Source: Victivallis lenta
GTDB taxonomy: Bacteria; Verrucomicrobiota; Lentisphaeria; Victivallales; Victivallaceae
Direction of reading: 5' to 3'
Assembly: GCF_009695545.1 (NCBI RefSeq)
Contig: NZ_VUNS01000002.1
Coordinates: forward strand, 1 to 64,000
DNA: 64,000 nucleotides
A program made the position numbers and the translations under genes. The notes below the pieces were generated by a model. The model did not search any database, was not told the origin of the DNA, and saw only the letters and a program-made list of their open reading frames with translations. Of this stretch, positions 8,753 through 17,099 are shown one piece after another. The first letter of the stretch is position 1. Every line of letters begins with the position of its first letter.

Positions 8753-9810
8753 TCTGACTCCATCACATTTTCAATGATCCATTCCCAGCGCCGGGCCCAG
8801 TTTTCCGCGGAATATGCCTGGGCATACACCTGCGCCCGCGCTCCGAACTCCGGCAGGGAATCCCGGTGATCGTGCAGATAGAGCATCGCCCGGGTCAGCT
8901 GCCCGGCGTCGCCAGCGGCAAAAACCAGCCCGTCATACAGCTGGCGGACAATATCCAATCCGGAACAGCATGCGTCGGAACAGATGATCGGCAGCCCCGA
9001 AGCCGCAGCTTCCGCCAGCGCCACACCCCACGGTTCATGTTTGCTGGGCAGAATCATCGCGCCATGCCGGCTCAGCTCTTCCTGAAGCTCCTGCGGCTGA
9101 AGGAATCCATGATCGACAACTCCTTCGGTCTGCAGCAGCTGATCCCGCAAATCACCATTGCCGAAGCAATGAAGGGGCCAGGCATCCTGACGCGCCCGGC
9201 GATAACGCCGGTATGCTTCCAGCAGGGTATCCAGTCCTTTGATTTTCGCATAGCGGCCGATGTAGACGAAACTGCGCGGCCAGCCTTCCGGGGCCTTGCG
9301 GCGCACCGCCATCGCCGGACTGAATCGCGCATAGTCGCAGCCGTAAGTGCTGCCGAAAATCCGGTTGGCGGCATACCCGAGATAACGGGCATACTGCCGT
9401 CCGCGTTCCCCGGCCACCACCACGGCACTGGTTCGGCGGACATAGGGGGCGTAGACCACTCTGGCCGCAAACTGCCGCAGCTGACCGCGCCACGCCGCAT
9501 CCATGCACATGACGACCTTTGCCGTTTTCAGTTCCCTGACCCGCAGCAGCTGCCGGAACGGTTTGTAGGAGAAGCCGGAGACAAAAATGAGATCCGGACC
9601 CTGCTGGACCACAGCCCGGACCAGCTTCCCCGCCGACAACTCCTCCGCCGTGAAAATCTGAATGGGCAGCTTCTCCAGAATCTCCGGCGCATAGTGGTAA
9701 CGGGTTTCCGGAGAATAAATCCGCACCTGGAGTCCGCGACAGGCGCATAACGCCTGCCAGCAGGCAGCCATATACCCGGAATACCCGGTCCAGCAAATCG
9801 CAATTTTCAT
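8749..9810 (-). CDS. Glycosyltransferase family 4 (GT-B)
   Basis: A 353-residue GT-B transferase. The N-terminal MKIAICWTGYSGYMAACW is the acceptor-side Rossmann start. The C-terminal domain has FVYIGRYAKIKGLDTLLEAY and LPSKHEPWGVALAEAAASG, giving the E-x7-E motif, with ICSDACCSG after it. ATG 9810 is chosen over a start eight codons upstream because GAGG stands 8 bases before it. It follows the O-antigen ligase gene by 36 bases and overlaps capA by 4. It should add one residue of the repeat unit at the inner membrane. The donor sugar is unknown. Confidence 0.87.
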   Translation of the reverse strand: MKIAICWTGYSGYMAACWQALCACRGLQVRIYSPETRYHYAPEILEKLPIQIFTAEELSAGKLVRAVVQQGPDLIFVSGFSYKPFRQLLRVRELKTAKVVMCMDAAWRGQLRQFAARVVYAPYVRRTSAVVVAGERGRQYARYLGYAANRIFGSTYGCDYARFSPAMAVRRKAPEGWPRSFVYIGRYAKIKGLDTLLEAYRRYRRARQDAWPLHCFGNGDLRDQLLQTEGVVDHGFLQPQELQEELSRHGAMILPSKHEPWGVALAEAAASGLPIICSDACCSGLDIVRQLYDGLVFAAGDAGQLTRAMLYLHDHRDSLPEFGARAQVYAQAYSAENWARRWEWIIENVMESE

Positions 9811-9845
9811 GATATCATCCTCAGAGCTTATCAACGAATAAGTTC

Positions 9846-11084
9846 TTATGGTTCCGGACTGCGGGAAGGCGAAGACAGAAGATCACTGCAACGTCCCTGG
9901 GTCAGCCAGAACAGCACACATAACGGGCTTCCTGCAAAAAAAATGTATCCTTCAATGCAGAGGTGGATCATAAAGAATGCCAGCACTGCCATCCGGAACA
10001 CCGTCTCCAGATTCACATCGTGCGATTTATGCAGAAATACCGCCCACAACCGAAATATCATGGCCGCAACGCACACTCCGCCGAAAATCCCGGTGGAGGC
10101 CAGCACATATATCCAGCCGGAGCCGGGCTCCACCCCGGCATTGTCCATGCTGAGGAAGAAATAATCCGAGCTGTTCGCAAAGCCGTTGCCGAGAACGGGA
10201 TGCTCCGTGAAATCTTCCCATTGGACCTCCCACTTGGATGCACGGGAGTCAAATATGCTGTTGGAACGCTCCAGACCGGCTTGCGTTTTTTCCCATAACG
10301 TTTCGGCCGCATCGTCCCAGCGGGAAAAGGTGGCCGCAGCAATGCCGATCAACACTGCAATCTGAAGCATTGCGAGATGCTTGCGCGTATTGAAAAAAAT
10401 AAAAAACAATACGCCGCAGATCAGCCCCGCCACCGCGCCGCGCGATCCGGACAACATGGCGGCGGCCGTCGCCATGCAAGCCGCCCCCAGCCACAGCCAG
10501 CGCCTGTTTCCGTGAAGCCTCGCCTGATACAGCGCCCAGATTGCGGTGATCGCGGCAAACGGACCGCACAGCATCGGCTGGCTGAATATCCCATGCAGCT
10601 GGCTTCCATAATATTGCGGCAGGAAAGGAATTGCGCATGACAGCAAAGACACTCCGACGCCTGCGGCCAGAAGCCAGTCGAATGTCCGGCTCAGGTGCAG
10701 GCGGAATTGCCGCAAATATCCGGAATCGAGCAGATTGGAAGTCAAAAACATAACCATTCCCCATCCCAGCAGCCGCAGCCACGGGTGAAAGAACTCCGGA
10801 ATGTCGTTGGCTATGATCGAACAGACCGCCGCCAGCCCCAGTACTGCCGCGGCAGGATTGACCTGCAATGCTTTGCCCGGCATTCGCAGCAGCGTCCATC
10901 CCGCGCCGACGCCCCAGATCCCGTAATAAACCGGCAGCGGGACGGGAATTCCGAGCGTGGTATTGCGCAGAATCGTGACGCATCCGATCAGCCAGACAAT
11001 GAATACGTCACCTTTGGACCAGCACTCCGTTTCGTCCTGCGCCGGAACGGCGGCGATGCCGCCGATAACATCACTTTGCGTCAT
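9846..11084 (-). CDS. O-antigen ligase / Wzy-type polymerase family membrane protein
   Basis: A 412-residue polytopic protein with about 10-12 hydrophobic segments (FIVWLIGCVTILRN, AVLGLAAVCSIIAND, LLAAGVGVSLLSCAIPF and others). A large loop near residues 245-320 contains LSGSRGA and HPVLGNGFANS, the sequence style of the Wzy_C/WaaL superfamily. Such proteins polymerise undecaprenyl-linked repeat units or ligate them to lipid A core. The frame opens 32 codons earlier, but ATG 11084 gives an ATGA overlap with the GT2 stop at 11081 and is favoured. No second Wzy or WaaL candidate is in the window, so which of the two roles it has is open. Confidence 0.82.
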   Translation of the reverse strand: MTQSDVIGGIAAVPAQDETECWSKGDVFIVWLIGCVTILRNTTLGIPVPLPVYYGIWGVGAGWTLLRMPGKALQVNPAAAVLGLAAVCSIIANDIPEFFHPWLRLLGWGMVMFLTSNLLDSGYLRQFRLHLSRTFDWLLAAGVGVSLLSCAIPFLPQYYGSQLHGIFSQPMLCGPFAAITAIWALYQARLHGNRRWLWLGAACMATAAAMLSGSRGAVAGLICGVLFFIFFNTRKHLAMLQIAVLIGIAAATFSRWDDAAETLWEKTQAGLERSNSIFDSRASKWEVQWEDFTEHPVLGNGFANSSDYFFLSMDNAGVEPGSGWIYVLASTGIFGGVCVAAMIFRLWAVFLHKSHDVNLETVFRMAVLAFFMIHLCIEGYIFFAGSPLCVLFWLTQGRCSDLLSSPSRSPEP

Positions 11085-12022
11085 CGCCAGAGCCTTTTCC
11101 AGATCCGTGCCGCCGCGATCCGCCAGTACCGCGGCGAGGTCAACGCCTCGATGACCAGATGCAGGCGGCAGGACGGGCAAAAGCGGAAGGCGCTGCAGAA
11201 TTGCGACACGATGTAATTATCCGATACCCGGCGGCGGAGCCGGGCGATCCGCCGATATTGCTCCGGATGTTTTTCCAGATATTTCTGCAGGTCGGCCAGC
11301 TGCTGCAGGTGCGCATATCCCAGCCGGAAACGCATCCGTTCAATTTTATCCCGTCCATCGGTGAATTTACCGCTCAAATTGGAATCGTGCTTGCGGTATT
11401 TGACCAGCGGCGCGTCAATCCGGACAAATTCCCCCAGCAGCAGCGAGCGCAGGCTCATTACAATATCCTCGTTGCGGACTTCTCCTCCCAACGGCCCGAA
11501 CTCGCTGTAAACATCCCGCCGGTAAGCCACGGTTGCTCCGAGAATGGCCGGAATCGTATTCCTGTACGTATAGATTCCGCCATGCTCCGCCGATGCGGAA
11601 CGCGGCAGTACGGCTCCTTCCCCGTCGATAAAATCGCATCCGGACCAAATGCAGGCGGCCTCCGGATATTGCTGCGCGGCACGCGCGACGGCCTCCGCAC
11701 GTTCGGGCAGGGATATGTCATCGCCCGCGGCGCCGATCAGCCACCGGCCGCTGGACAACTCTCCCCACACCTTGCTGGCGTGCATTCCCAATCCCAGATT
11801 CCGTTCATTGCGGTTCAGGATAATCCGGTGCGGTCCGCGATAACCGGCGGCCAGCTCCCGCATGATTTCAAACGTCCGGTCGGTCGAACAATCATCGGAG
11901 AGCACGATTTCCAAAGGCGAGTAGGTCTGGGCAAATGCGCTCAAAACCGATTCCCGGACATATTTCTCCTGGTTGTAGGTCACCAGACAATAGGTCAACA
12001 GAGGTTTTTCTTCAGCGTCCAT
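11081..12022 (-). CDS. Glycosyltransferase family 2
   Basis: A 313-residue GT-A transferase. LTYCLVTYNQEKYVRESV (residues 9-26) is the canonical start, VLSDDCSTDRT binds the nucleotide, and GAAGDDISLPER contains the D-D metal-binding pair in the position of DXD. The C-terminal 60 residues are basic and helical (RRVSDNYIVSQF, then AAARIWKRLWR), suggesting peripheral membrane attachment. It overlaps the wzx stop by 11 bases and the ligase start by 4. It probably starts or extends the repeat unit. Sugar specificity is not predictable. Confidence 0.86.
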   Translation of the reverse strand: MDAEEKPLLTYCLVTYNQEKYVRESVLSAFAQTYSPLEIVLSDDCSTDRTFEIMRELAAGYRGPHRIILNRNERNLGLGMHASKVWGELSSGRWLIGAAGDDISLPERAEAVARAAQQYPEAACIWSGCDFIDGEGAVLPRSASAEHGGIYTYRNTIPAILGATVAYRRDVYSEFGPLGGEVRNEDIVMSLRSLLLGEFVRIDAPLVKYRKHDSNLSGKFTDGRDKIERMRFRLGYAHLQQLADLQKYLEKHPEQYRRIARLRRRVSDNYIVSQFCSAFRFCPSCRLHLVIEALTSPRYWRIAAARIWKRLWR

Positions 12023-13502
12023 GCTTCATCCTTTTTTCCAATAAACGGCGCGGCGAGAAATTCAGGCGGCGGATCAATACATACAGGCAAAGCAGTCCTC
12101 CCGCCCCGGCAAGTCCGCAATTCACCCACAATTGCGTCCACGGAGTCAGACTGCGGGCGAGAAGCAACGTGCCGCACAACCCGATCAGCGCGGCGCCGGT
12201 CAAAACCGGAACCGGCCAGGCGAACCGGATATGATAATAACAGCGCAGTAAACCAACCATCATCCCGCCGGACAGCAGATAATTGACGAACAACGACAAT
12301 GCCGCGCCCTGGACGCCCCAATATCTGATTCCCAGGAACAGCAGCAGAACATGCGTGCTGTGCGGAATCAGCTGCAGCATCACAAACAACTTCCCGTCGC
12401 CGTGAGCAATCACCGCATATCCCAGCGGCCAGACAAATACCTGCCCGAGAATTCCAAACAGAAACAGCCGGATCAAATCCGCCGCCTCCGTAAAACTTGC
12501 GGAGTAGAAAACGGCGACCAGCCACGGCGCCAGCGCCATCATCCCCAGCAGCGCCGGAATCGCCAGCAGGAGCGAAATCTCCAACTGTTCGTTGATCGCG
12601 CGCGCCATCTCCGCCGGACGCGTCACCAAACCCACCAGGCGCGGATAATAATCGGTACCCATTGCGTTCAGAACAAAGCCGATCAAAAACGCGGACAACG
12701 CATAAGCCGCCTGGTACAGGCCGCAGGCATCGACCCCCAGCATTCGGGTCAGCAGCAGCTTGTGAACGAACTGCGACGCCGCCATAATCACCGATGAAGA
12801 CATGAAACAGATACCCAGCTGCAGCATCGGCGTCAGAATACGGCGGTGTTCCGCCGCATTCAGCCTGACCTGCTCCAGATTGATCCTGCGCGCATATAGC
12901 CACGTTACCCCCAGCATGATTCCGGCAATGACAGTCAGCGCAATCACAATCCCGTTTTTTCCCCACAGGAAATAACAGGGTATCGCTCCCATCGCTCCCC
13001 CCAGGGCGGCCCAGACACGGATCTTGCTCAAATCGGCAATCCGCCGCAGCCCCTGGATGACACATTGCTGGCCGGAACAGAGAATTCCCAGCAGCAGCGG
13101 TATGCTCAGCAGCGCAATGCTCCAGGCGTATTCCGGGGATTTGAAGAACCAGCGGGACAGCACGGGAGCCATGCCCACGGTCAGAACGACCCCCAGAGCG
13201 CCTGTAATCCAGATGATATGGCGGTAGGCCGTGACGACGGCACTGATGGACGTCTTACCGCCGGGGCCGTCCTGACCCGCGGCCTCCGCGATCTGCCGGA
13301 CCCCGCTGTTTCCCAGGCCGAAATTGACAATACTGGAAATCAGTGCGATGATGCTGTTGTAGATCTCCAGCAAAGCGAAGCCCTCGGCCCCCAGCAGTAC
13401 CGCCACAACCTTGTTTTGAACCAGATGCACGCTGCCGCTGATGAGCGATGCTCCGCCAATCAGCGAAGTTGCCTTGAATATCTGCCGGTATGAACTGCTC
13501 AT
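12012..13502 (-). CDS. wzx: Wzx-type polysaccharide flippase (MOP superfamily)
   Basis: A 496-residue integral membrane protein with about 12-14 hydrophobic helices spread over its whole length. The N-terminus (SLIGGASLISGSVHLVQNKVVAVLLG, in part) and the PLGYAVIAHGDGKLF segment resemble Wzx/RfbX exporters of lipid-linked O-units. It would flip the undecaprenyl-PP repeat unit to the periplasm, where the ligase/polymerase of the same operon acts. The start ATG 13502 lies 4 bases from the stop of the DUF1796 gene. The symbol denotes function; Wzx sequences diverge too far to assign a subtype. Confidence 0.82.
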   Translation of the reverse strand: MSSSYRQIFKATSLIGGASLISGSVHLVQNKVVAVLLGAEGFALLEIYNSIIALISSIVNFGLGNSGVRQIAEAAGQDGPGGKTSISAVVTAYRHIIWITGALGVVLTVGMAPVLSRWFFKSPEYAWSIALLSIPLLLGILCSGQQCVIQGLRRIADLSKIRVWAALGGAMGAIPCYFLWGKNGIVIALTVIAGIMLGVTWLYARRINLEQVRLNAAEHRRILTPMLQLGICFMSSSVIMAASQFVHKLLLTRMLGVDACGLYQAAYALSAFLIGFVLNAMGTDYYPRLVGLVTRPAEMARAINEQLEISLLLAIPALLGMMALAPWLVAVFYSASFTEAADLIRLFLFGILGQVFVWPLGYAVIAHGDGKLFVMLQLIPHSTHVLLLFLGIRYWGVQGAALSLFVNYLLSGGMMVGLLRCYYHIRFAWPVPVLTGAALIGLCGTLLLARSLTPWTQLWVNCGLAGAGGLLCLYVLIRRLNFSPRRLLEKRMKHGR

Positions 13503-13506
13503 GCCG

Positions 13507-14292
13507 TCATTCCCACAGATTTCCGATCACGACTTCAAACCAATTGCGGAATATCCGCACCGCCGCCTTGAAACGCAGCGGCCTGCTGCGAAACAGGATC
13601 AGGCGGAAGCCGTGCGGTAAACGGTTGATTTCCAGCCGGCGTCCGCGCCCCCGGGGCTGAGGAATTGCGCCAGTCAACCGCATGTCGTCCAGAAAAGAAA
13701 ATTCCATGCATTTATACTTATAAAGATAGGAATGTTTGGATGTGGGAAAATGATAAATCGTCATGCCGTCGAGACATTCCACTTCGAGCCGGGGTGCGCC
13801 GAAGTGCACGATGTGCAAATCCAAAGCCGTTTTAGGGCCGAATTTATCCAGCAGCACCTGCCGCAGCCGGGCGAACTTTGCCGGCTCCAGCTCAAAATCC
13901 GCATCAAAAAGCAATGCGATCCGTTGTGATTTCTTCAAATACTCATACAGCCGCTCAATCCGGCGGCGATATTTGGCCAGCACGGAATCATATTCGTTCC
14001 CGGATGCGGGATCTGCATGGAAATCATGGATGAAACGATATCCGGTCGCCGTGTCCTCACATTGAAAGATGGTGGACTGCCCCCGTTCCTGCGCGGCAAG
14101 CTCACGCAGGTTTCCCCGGCGCATCCAGTCGGCAAAATCATTGCGGAAACATTCCGTCAGCGCCTCAATGGTCCGGTCCGAAACGCAGAACAACCAGTCA
14201 AAAGGCAGGCTCGCCACCCGCAGCCGCCGCTCCTTCAACTGATGCGAAACAGCACAACTGCCGCCCAGCGAGCAGAAAAAATCATAATCCAT
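13507..14292 (-). CDS. DUF1796 family papain-like putative cysteine peptidase
   Basis: A 261-residue protein whose start, FFCSLGGSCAVSHQLKERRL then SLPFDWLF, matches the DUF1796 family pattern S-L-G-x2-C with downstream PFDWL. C13 is the presumed nucleophile. FIHDF (with the candidate catalytic His) and the DADFELEP region fall where the family keeps its other conserved residues. The role of DUF1796 proteins is not established. They are often found with glycosyltransferases and in capsule loci, which fits here. It sits between the acyltransferase and wzx genes with gaps of 4-6 bases. Whether it is a peptidase, transferase or amidase is unknown. Confidence 0.7.
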   Translation of the reverse strand: MDYDFFCSLGGSCAVSHQLKERRLRVASLPFDWLFCVSDRTIEALTECFRNDFADWMRRGNLRELAAQERGQSTIFQCEDTATGYRFIHDFHADPASGNEYDSVLAKYRRRIERLYEYLKKSQRIALLFDADFELEPAKFARLRQVLLDKFGPKTALDLHIVHFGAPRLEVECLDGMTIYHFPTSKHSYLYKYKCMEFSFLDDMRLTGAIPQPRGRGRRLEINRLPHGFRLILFRSRPLRFKAAVRIFRNWFEVVIGNLWE

Positions 14293-14298
14293 TTTTGC

Positions 14299-14898
14299 CT
14301 ACAATGTCCTGATAACTTCAGCGGGAACCCCGGCAGCCAGCGTTCGCGCCGGGACATCCCGGGTGACAACGCTGCCGGCCGCGATGACCGCCCCGTCACC
14401 GATCGTCACGCCTTTCAGAATCGTCACCGAGCTCCCGAGCCACACATTATTTCCGATATGAACCGGGCGGGTTTGACCGTGCCCGCGAAACCGCGTTTCC
14501 GGCGACAAGTCATGGAAATCGGCATCCATGATATTGACATGGTCACCGCATAAGAGCAAATCCCCGACGGTAATTTCCGTCATAGCGCCCAAGGTTACGT
14601 TATTGGAAAACCGGCAATGATTTCCAATTACGATCCGGGCCTCCTGATTCCAGGCCGCCAGGCGGATTTCACCGTTCCCGGAACGCCGGGCGCCCCAGAA
14701 ACCGAAGATATTGTCGGAACCGATCGTCACCGTTCCGCGATTCCCGGTACAGCGCAGGGGGACCAGCAGCCGGTTCCTCCGGCCGGAATTGAGCCTCCCC
14801 CCCCAGATCCATAATGTGCTCCGGAACCGCAGCCGGTAACAATATCCGCGGCACCGCAGCCACACAAAAAAACAGCGCAGCAATAATCGTCGTATCAT
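14299..14898 (-). CDS. Hexapeptide-repeat (left-handed beta-helix) acyltransferase
   Basis: A 199-residue protein. Residues from about 55 onward follow the isoleucine/valine-rich hexapeptide pattern (VTIGSDNIFGF, RIVIGNHC, EITVGDLLLCGDHV, VHIGNNVWLGSSVTIL, VTIGDGAVIAAGSVVTRDV). The family acetylates sugars or amino-sugars. The N-terminal 30 residues are basic and hydrophobic, which suggests membrane association. ATG 14898 has AGGAG 7 bases upstream, overlapping the aminotransferase stop region. Since it follows an FdtA-FdtB pair, it could N-acetylate the 3-amino-3,6-dideoxyhexose made by them, as FdtC does. That assignment is by position only. Confidence 0.8.
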   Translation of the reverse strand: MIRRLLLRCFFVWLRCRGYCYRLRFRSTLWIWGGRLNSGRRNRLLVPLRCTGNRGTVTIGSDNIFGFWGARRSGNGEIRLAAWNQEARIVIGNHCRFSNNVTLGAMTEITVGDLLLCGDHVNIMDADFHDLSPETRFRGHGQTRPVHIGNNVWLGSSVTILKGVTIGDGAVIAAGSVVTRDVPARTLAAGVPAEVIRTL

Positions 14899-14902
14899 TG
14901 AT

Positions 14903-16012
14903 TTACTCCTGCCAGGCGTTGACGGCGGCAATCACCGCCTCGCGTTCCATGCGGGTCAGCGCCGGCCCCATCGGCAGGGAGATCACTTCGGCATGAATCT
15001 TTTCACTGATCGGATAGCGGCGGTCCCGCCACTCGGCATAAGCGGGCTGGCGATGCGGAGGAATGGGATAGTGGATGACCGTGCCAATCCCGTTTTCGCT
15101 CAGATAAGCCTGGAAAGCGTCACGCCGCCGGACCCTGACGGCAAAAATATGCCAGACATGTTCATTCGCCTTGCCAACCACCGGCAGAACGACTGCGGAA
15201 TTATGAATTCCCGCCAGATAATCCGCCGCCGCTTCCCGGCGCCTGCCGTTTTCCTCATCCAGATGGGAAAGCTTCACCCGCAGCATCGCCGCCTGAATTT
15301 CGTCCAGACGGCTGTTATAGCCTTTATAGAGGTTGTGATACTTGTAATCGGAACCGTAATTCCGCAGGGCCCGGATCGCCCCGGCCAATTCCGCATCGCC
15401 GGTGGTGACGGCACCGGCATCGCCGCCGACCGCCCCGAGGTTTTTTCCGGGATAAAAACTATGTGCCGCGGCATCCCCCAGGGCGCCGGATTTTACACCG
15501 CCATGCGCAGCGCCATGCGACTGGGCTCCGTCCTCAATGACCTTGAGGCCGTATTTGCGGGCAATCGGCACGATGCCGCTCATGTCGGCGCACTGCCCGT
15601 AGAGATGAACCGGCAGAATCGCCCTGGTTCTGGGGGTAACGGCCTCTTCGATCCGGGCCGGATCAAGTTCATATGTTGAGAGATCCGGCTCCACGGGCAC
15701 CGGCGTCAGTCCGGCCCGCGAAACGGCGAGAATCGATGCGATGTAAGTATTCGACGGAACGATCACCTCATCGCCGTCGCGCATGAGCCCCATTGCCTTG
15801 TAGCCTTCCAGAATTAGAATCAGGGCGTCAAGCCCGTTGGCGACTCCGACACAGTACGGGGTTCCGACATAGGCGGCATATTCTGCCTCGAATGCCTCCA
15901 CCTCTTTTCCCAGGATGTACCATCCGGATTCCAATACCCTGCGGATGGCGTCCTGATACGCGGCAAAATGAGGCTCATTGACCACGCGATAGTCTAAAAA
16001 CGGGACTTTCAT
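14903..16012 (-). CDS. DegT/DnrJ/EryC1/StrS aminotransferase (FdtB/QdtB-like)
   Basis: A 369-residue PLP-dependent sugar aminotransferase. [16 protein letters not shown] puts the PLP lysine at K190, EDGAQSHGA (E160-D161) is the expected pyridine-binding region, and the protein starts with the VPFLDY motif common to the family. Immediate coupling (ATGA, 16009-16012) to an FdtA/QdtA-like 3,4-ketoisomerase gene makes dTDP-3-keto-6-deoxyhexose the likely substrate. The product would be dTDP-3-amino-3,6-dideoxy-galactose or -glucose (Fuc3N/Qui3N). The dTDP-sugar supply genes rmlA and rmlB are not in the window and must lie elsewhere if this is right. Confidence 0.83.
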   Translation of the reverse strand: MKVPFLDYRVVNEPHFAAYQDAIRRVLESGWYILGKEVEAFEAEYAAYVGTPYCVGVANGLDALILILEGYKAMGLMRDGDEVIVPSNTYIASILAVSRAGLTPVPVEPDLSTYELDPARIEEAVTPRTRAILPVHLYGQCADMSGIVPIARKYGLKVIEDGAQSHGAAHGGVKSGALGDAAAHSFYPGKNLGAVGGDAGAVTTGDAELAGAIRALRNYGSDYKYHNLYKGYNSRLDEIQAAMLRVKLSHLDEENGRRREAAADYLAGIHNSAVVLPVVGKANEHVWHIFAVRVRRRDAFQAYLSENGIGTVIHYPIPPHRQPAYAEWRDRRYPISEKIHAEVISLPMGPALTRMEREAVIAAVNAWQE

Positions 16013-16419
16013 TGTGCGTTCACATACTCCATATAATCTTCATACCGCCGGATATAATCCGCGGCGTCATAACGTTCCGACGCCAGCACGAGCAGTACCG
16101 CTCCCGGAGTATGCCCGTATTGAATGCCCCATACTCCGGCCGGAAGCAATACGCCCCGGGTCGGCTCATCCAGGCAGAACTCTTTGCGCGAACGCCCGTC
16201 TTCGGCAATCACCCGTACCGCACCGGAAACCGCAATCAGGAACTGATGGCATTTTTTGTGGGCATGCGCTCCCCGCGATTCCGACGGCGGAACATTGTAA
16301 GTATAAAAAATCCGCTTGATCTCAAACGGAAGCACATCGCCCTTTTCCAGCACGCAAAGATCGCCTCGACTGTCGCTGAAACTGGGAATTTCAATGATCC
16401 GGCACTCCTCTAATGACAT
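16009..16419 (-). CDS. FdtA/QdtA-like dTDP-6-deoxy-3,4-keto-hexulose isomerase (WxcM-like cupin)
   Basis: A small 136-residue cupin. Conserved features are [32 protein letters not shown] (the catalytic/metal-lining histidines), VRVIAEDG and GVWGIQY. The family shifts the keto group of dTDP-4-keto-6-deoxyglucose from C4 to C3, ahead of the aminotransferase encoded next. ATG 16419 is chosen because homology begins at [11 protein letters not shown]; 11 codons of open frame lie upstream within the amidohydrolase gene. It overlaps that gene by 10 bases and the aminotransferase by 4. Sequence cannot tell the FdtA (galacto) from the QdtA (gluco) product. Confidence 0.82.
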   Translation of the reverse strand: MSLEECRIIEIPSFSDSRGDLCVLEKGDVLPFEIKRIFYTYNVPPSESRGAHAHKKCHQFLIAVSGAVRVIAEDGRSRKEFCLDEPTRGVLLPAGVWGIQYGHTPGAVLLVLASERYDAADYIRRYEDYMEYVNAQ

Positions 16420-17099
16420 TCTTGCAATTTCTCCATCACTTGCGTAAAACACGTTATGAAATTCTCGTTCAACAAATCCAGCGCATCCAGATTACGGTAA
16501 TATTCGACCACCCCGGCCTGATCGAAAAACGGCGTGTCGGAAGAGAGCAGAACCCGCCTGCGAAACGGCGCATGCAGACTGTAGACAATCGCCTCGTCGA
16601 TATACGGCAGCCCCTCCGGCCTGCGGCCATAACACGCCAGCATGGTATGGGTCAGTGCAAAATCGATATAGATATTCGGCTGAAAATGGCAAATCTTGAT
16701 GAAATCCTGAATCAGATATCCTCCGGAATGGGCGAAGATGAAAAGGATTTCCGGAAACGCCCGGGCGATTCTCCAGTAGTCGCCCGGCTGCCAGTACGGC
16801 TCGTTCAGCGTGTCAAGCATGACCGCAGCCGGACGGTTCAGCCGGATGGACGCCTCCACTTCCGCCGGAGAATACTTCTCCCGCCGCGGGTGGTACTTCA
16901 GCAGCCGGTGCGAAAATTTCTCCTGAAGCTCTCCCGCAGCAACGTAATGGAAACCGAGATACCGCTCCTCCGGACGGTGCAGCGCGAGAACCTGCCGGTT
17001 GTCCAGCGTTCCCGCGACAACAGGCACGCCTTCCAGTCCGACGAAAAAGCCGCCGGCCTCATTGCCCCGGCAATGCAGATGGGCATCGTAAAAAATCAT
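16410..17099 (-). CDS. Amidohydrolase-superfamily protein (metal-dependent hydrolase)
   Basis: A 229-residue TIM-barrel hydrolase. DAHLHCRGN at residues 5-13 gives the HxH metal motif, LIFAHSGG a third histidine, and LLSSDTPFF the metal-binding aspartate. Its size and layout are like small Amidohydro_2/TatD-type enzymes. The substrate is unknown. It overlaps the ATP-grasp gene by 4 bases (ATGA, 17096-17099) and the FdtA-like gene by 10. It therefore belongs to the early part of the polysaccharide operon, and it may hydrolyse an amide or lactone intermediate of the sugar or substituent pathway (inference). Confidence 0.72.
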   Translation of the reverse strand: MIFYDAHLHCRGNEAGGFFVGLEGVPVVAGTLDNRQVLALHRPEERYLGFHYVAAGELQEKFSHRLLKYHPRREKYSPAEVEASIRLNRPAAVMLDTLNEPYWQPGDYWRIARAFPEILFIFAHSGGYLIQDFIKICHFQPNIYIDFALTHTMLACYGRRPEGLPYIDEAIVYSLHAPFRRRVLLSSDTPFFDQAGVVEYYRNLDALDLLNENFITCFTQVMEKLQECH

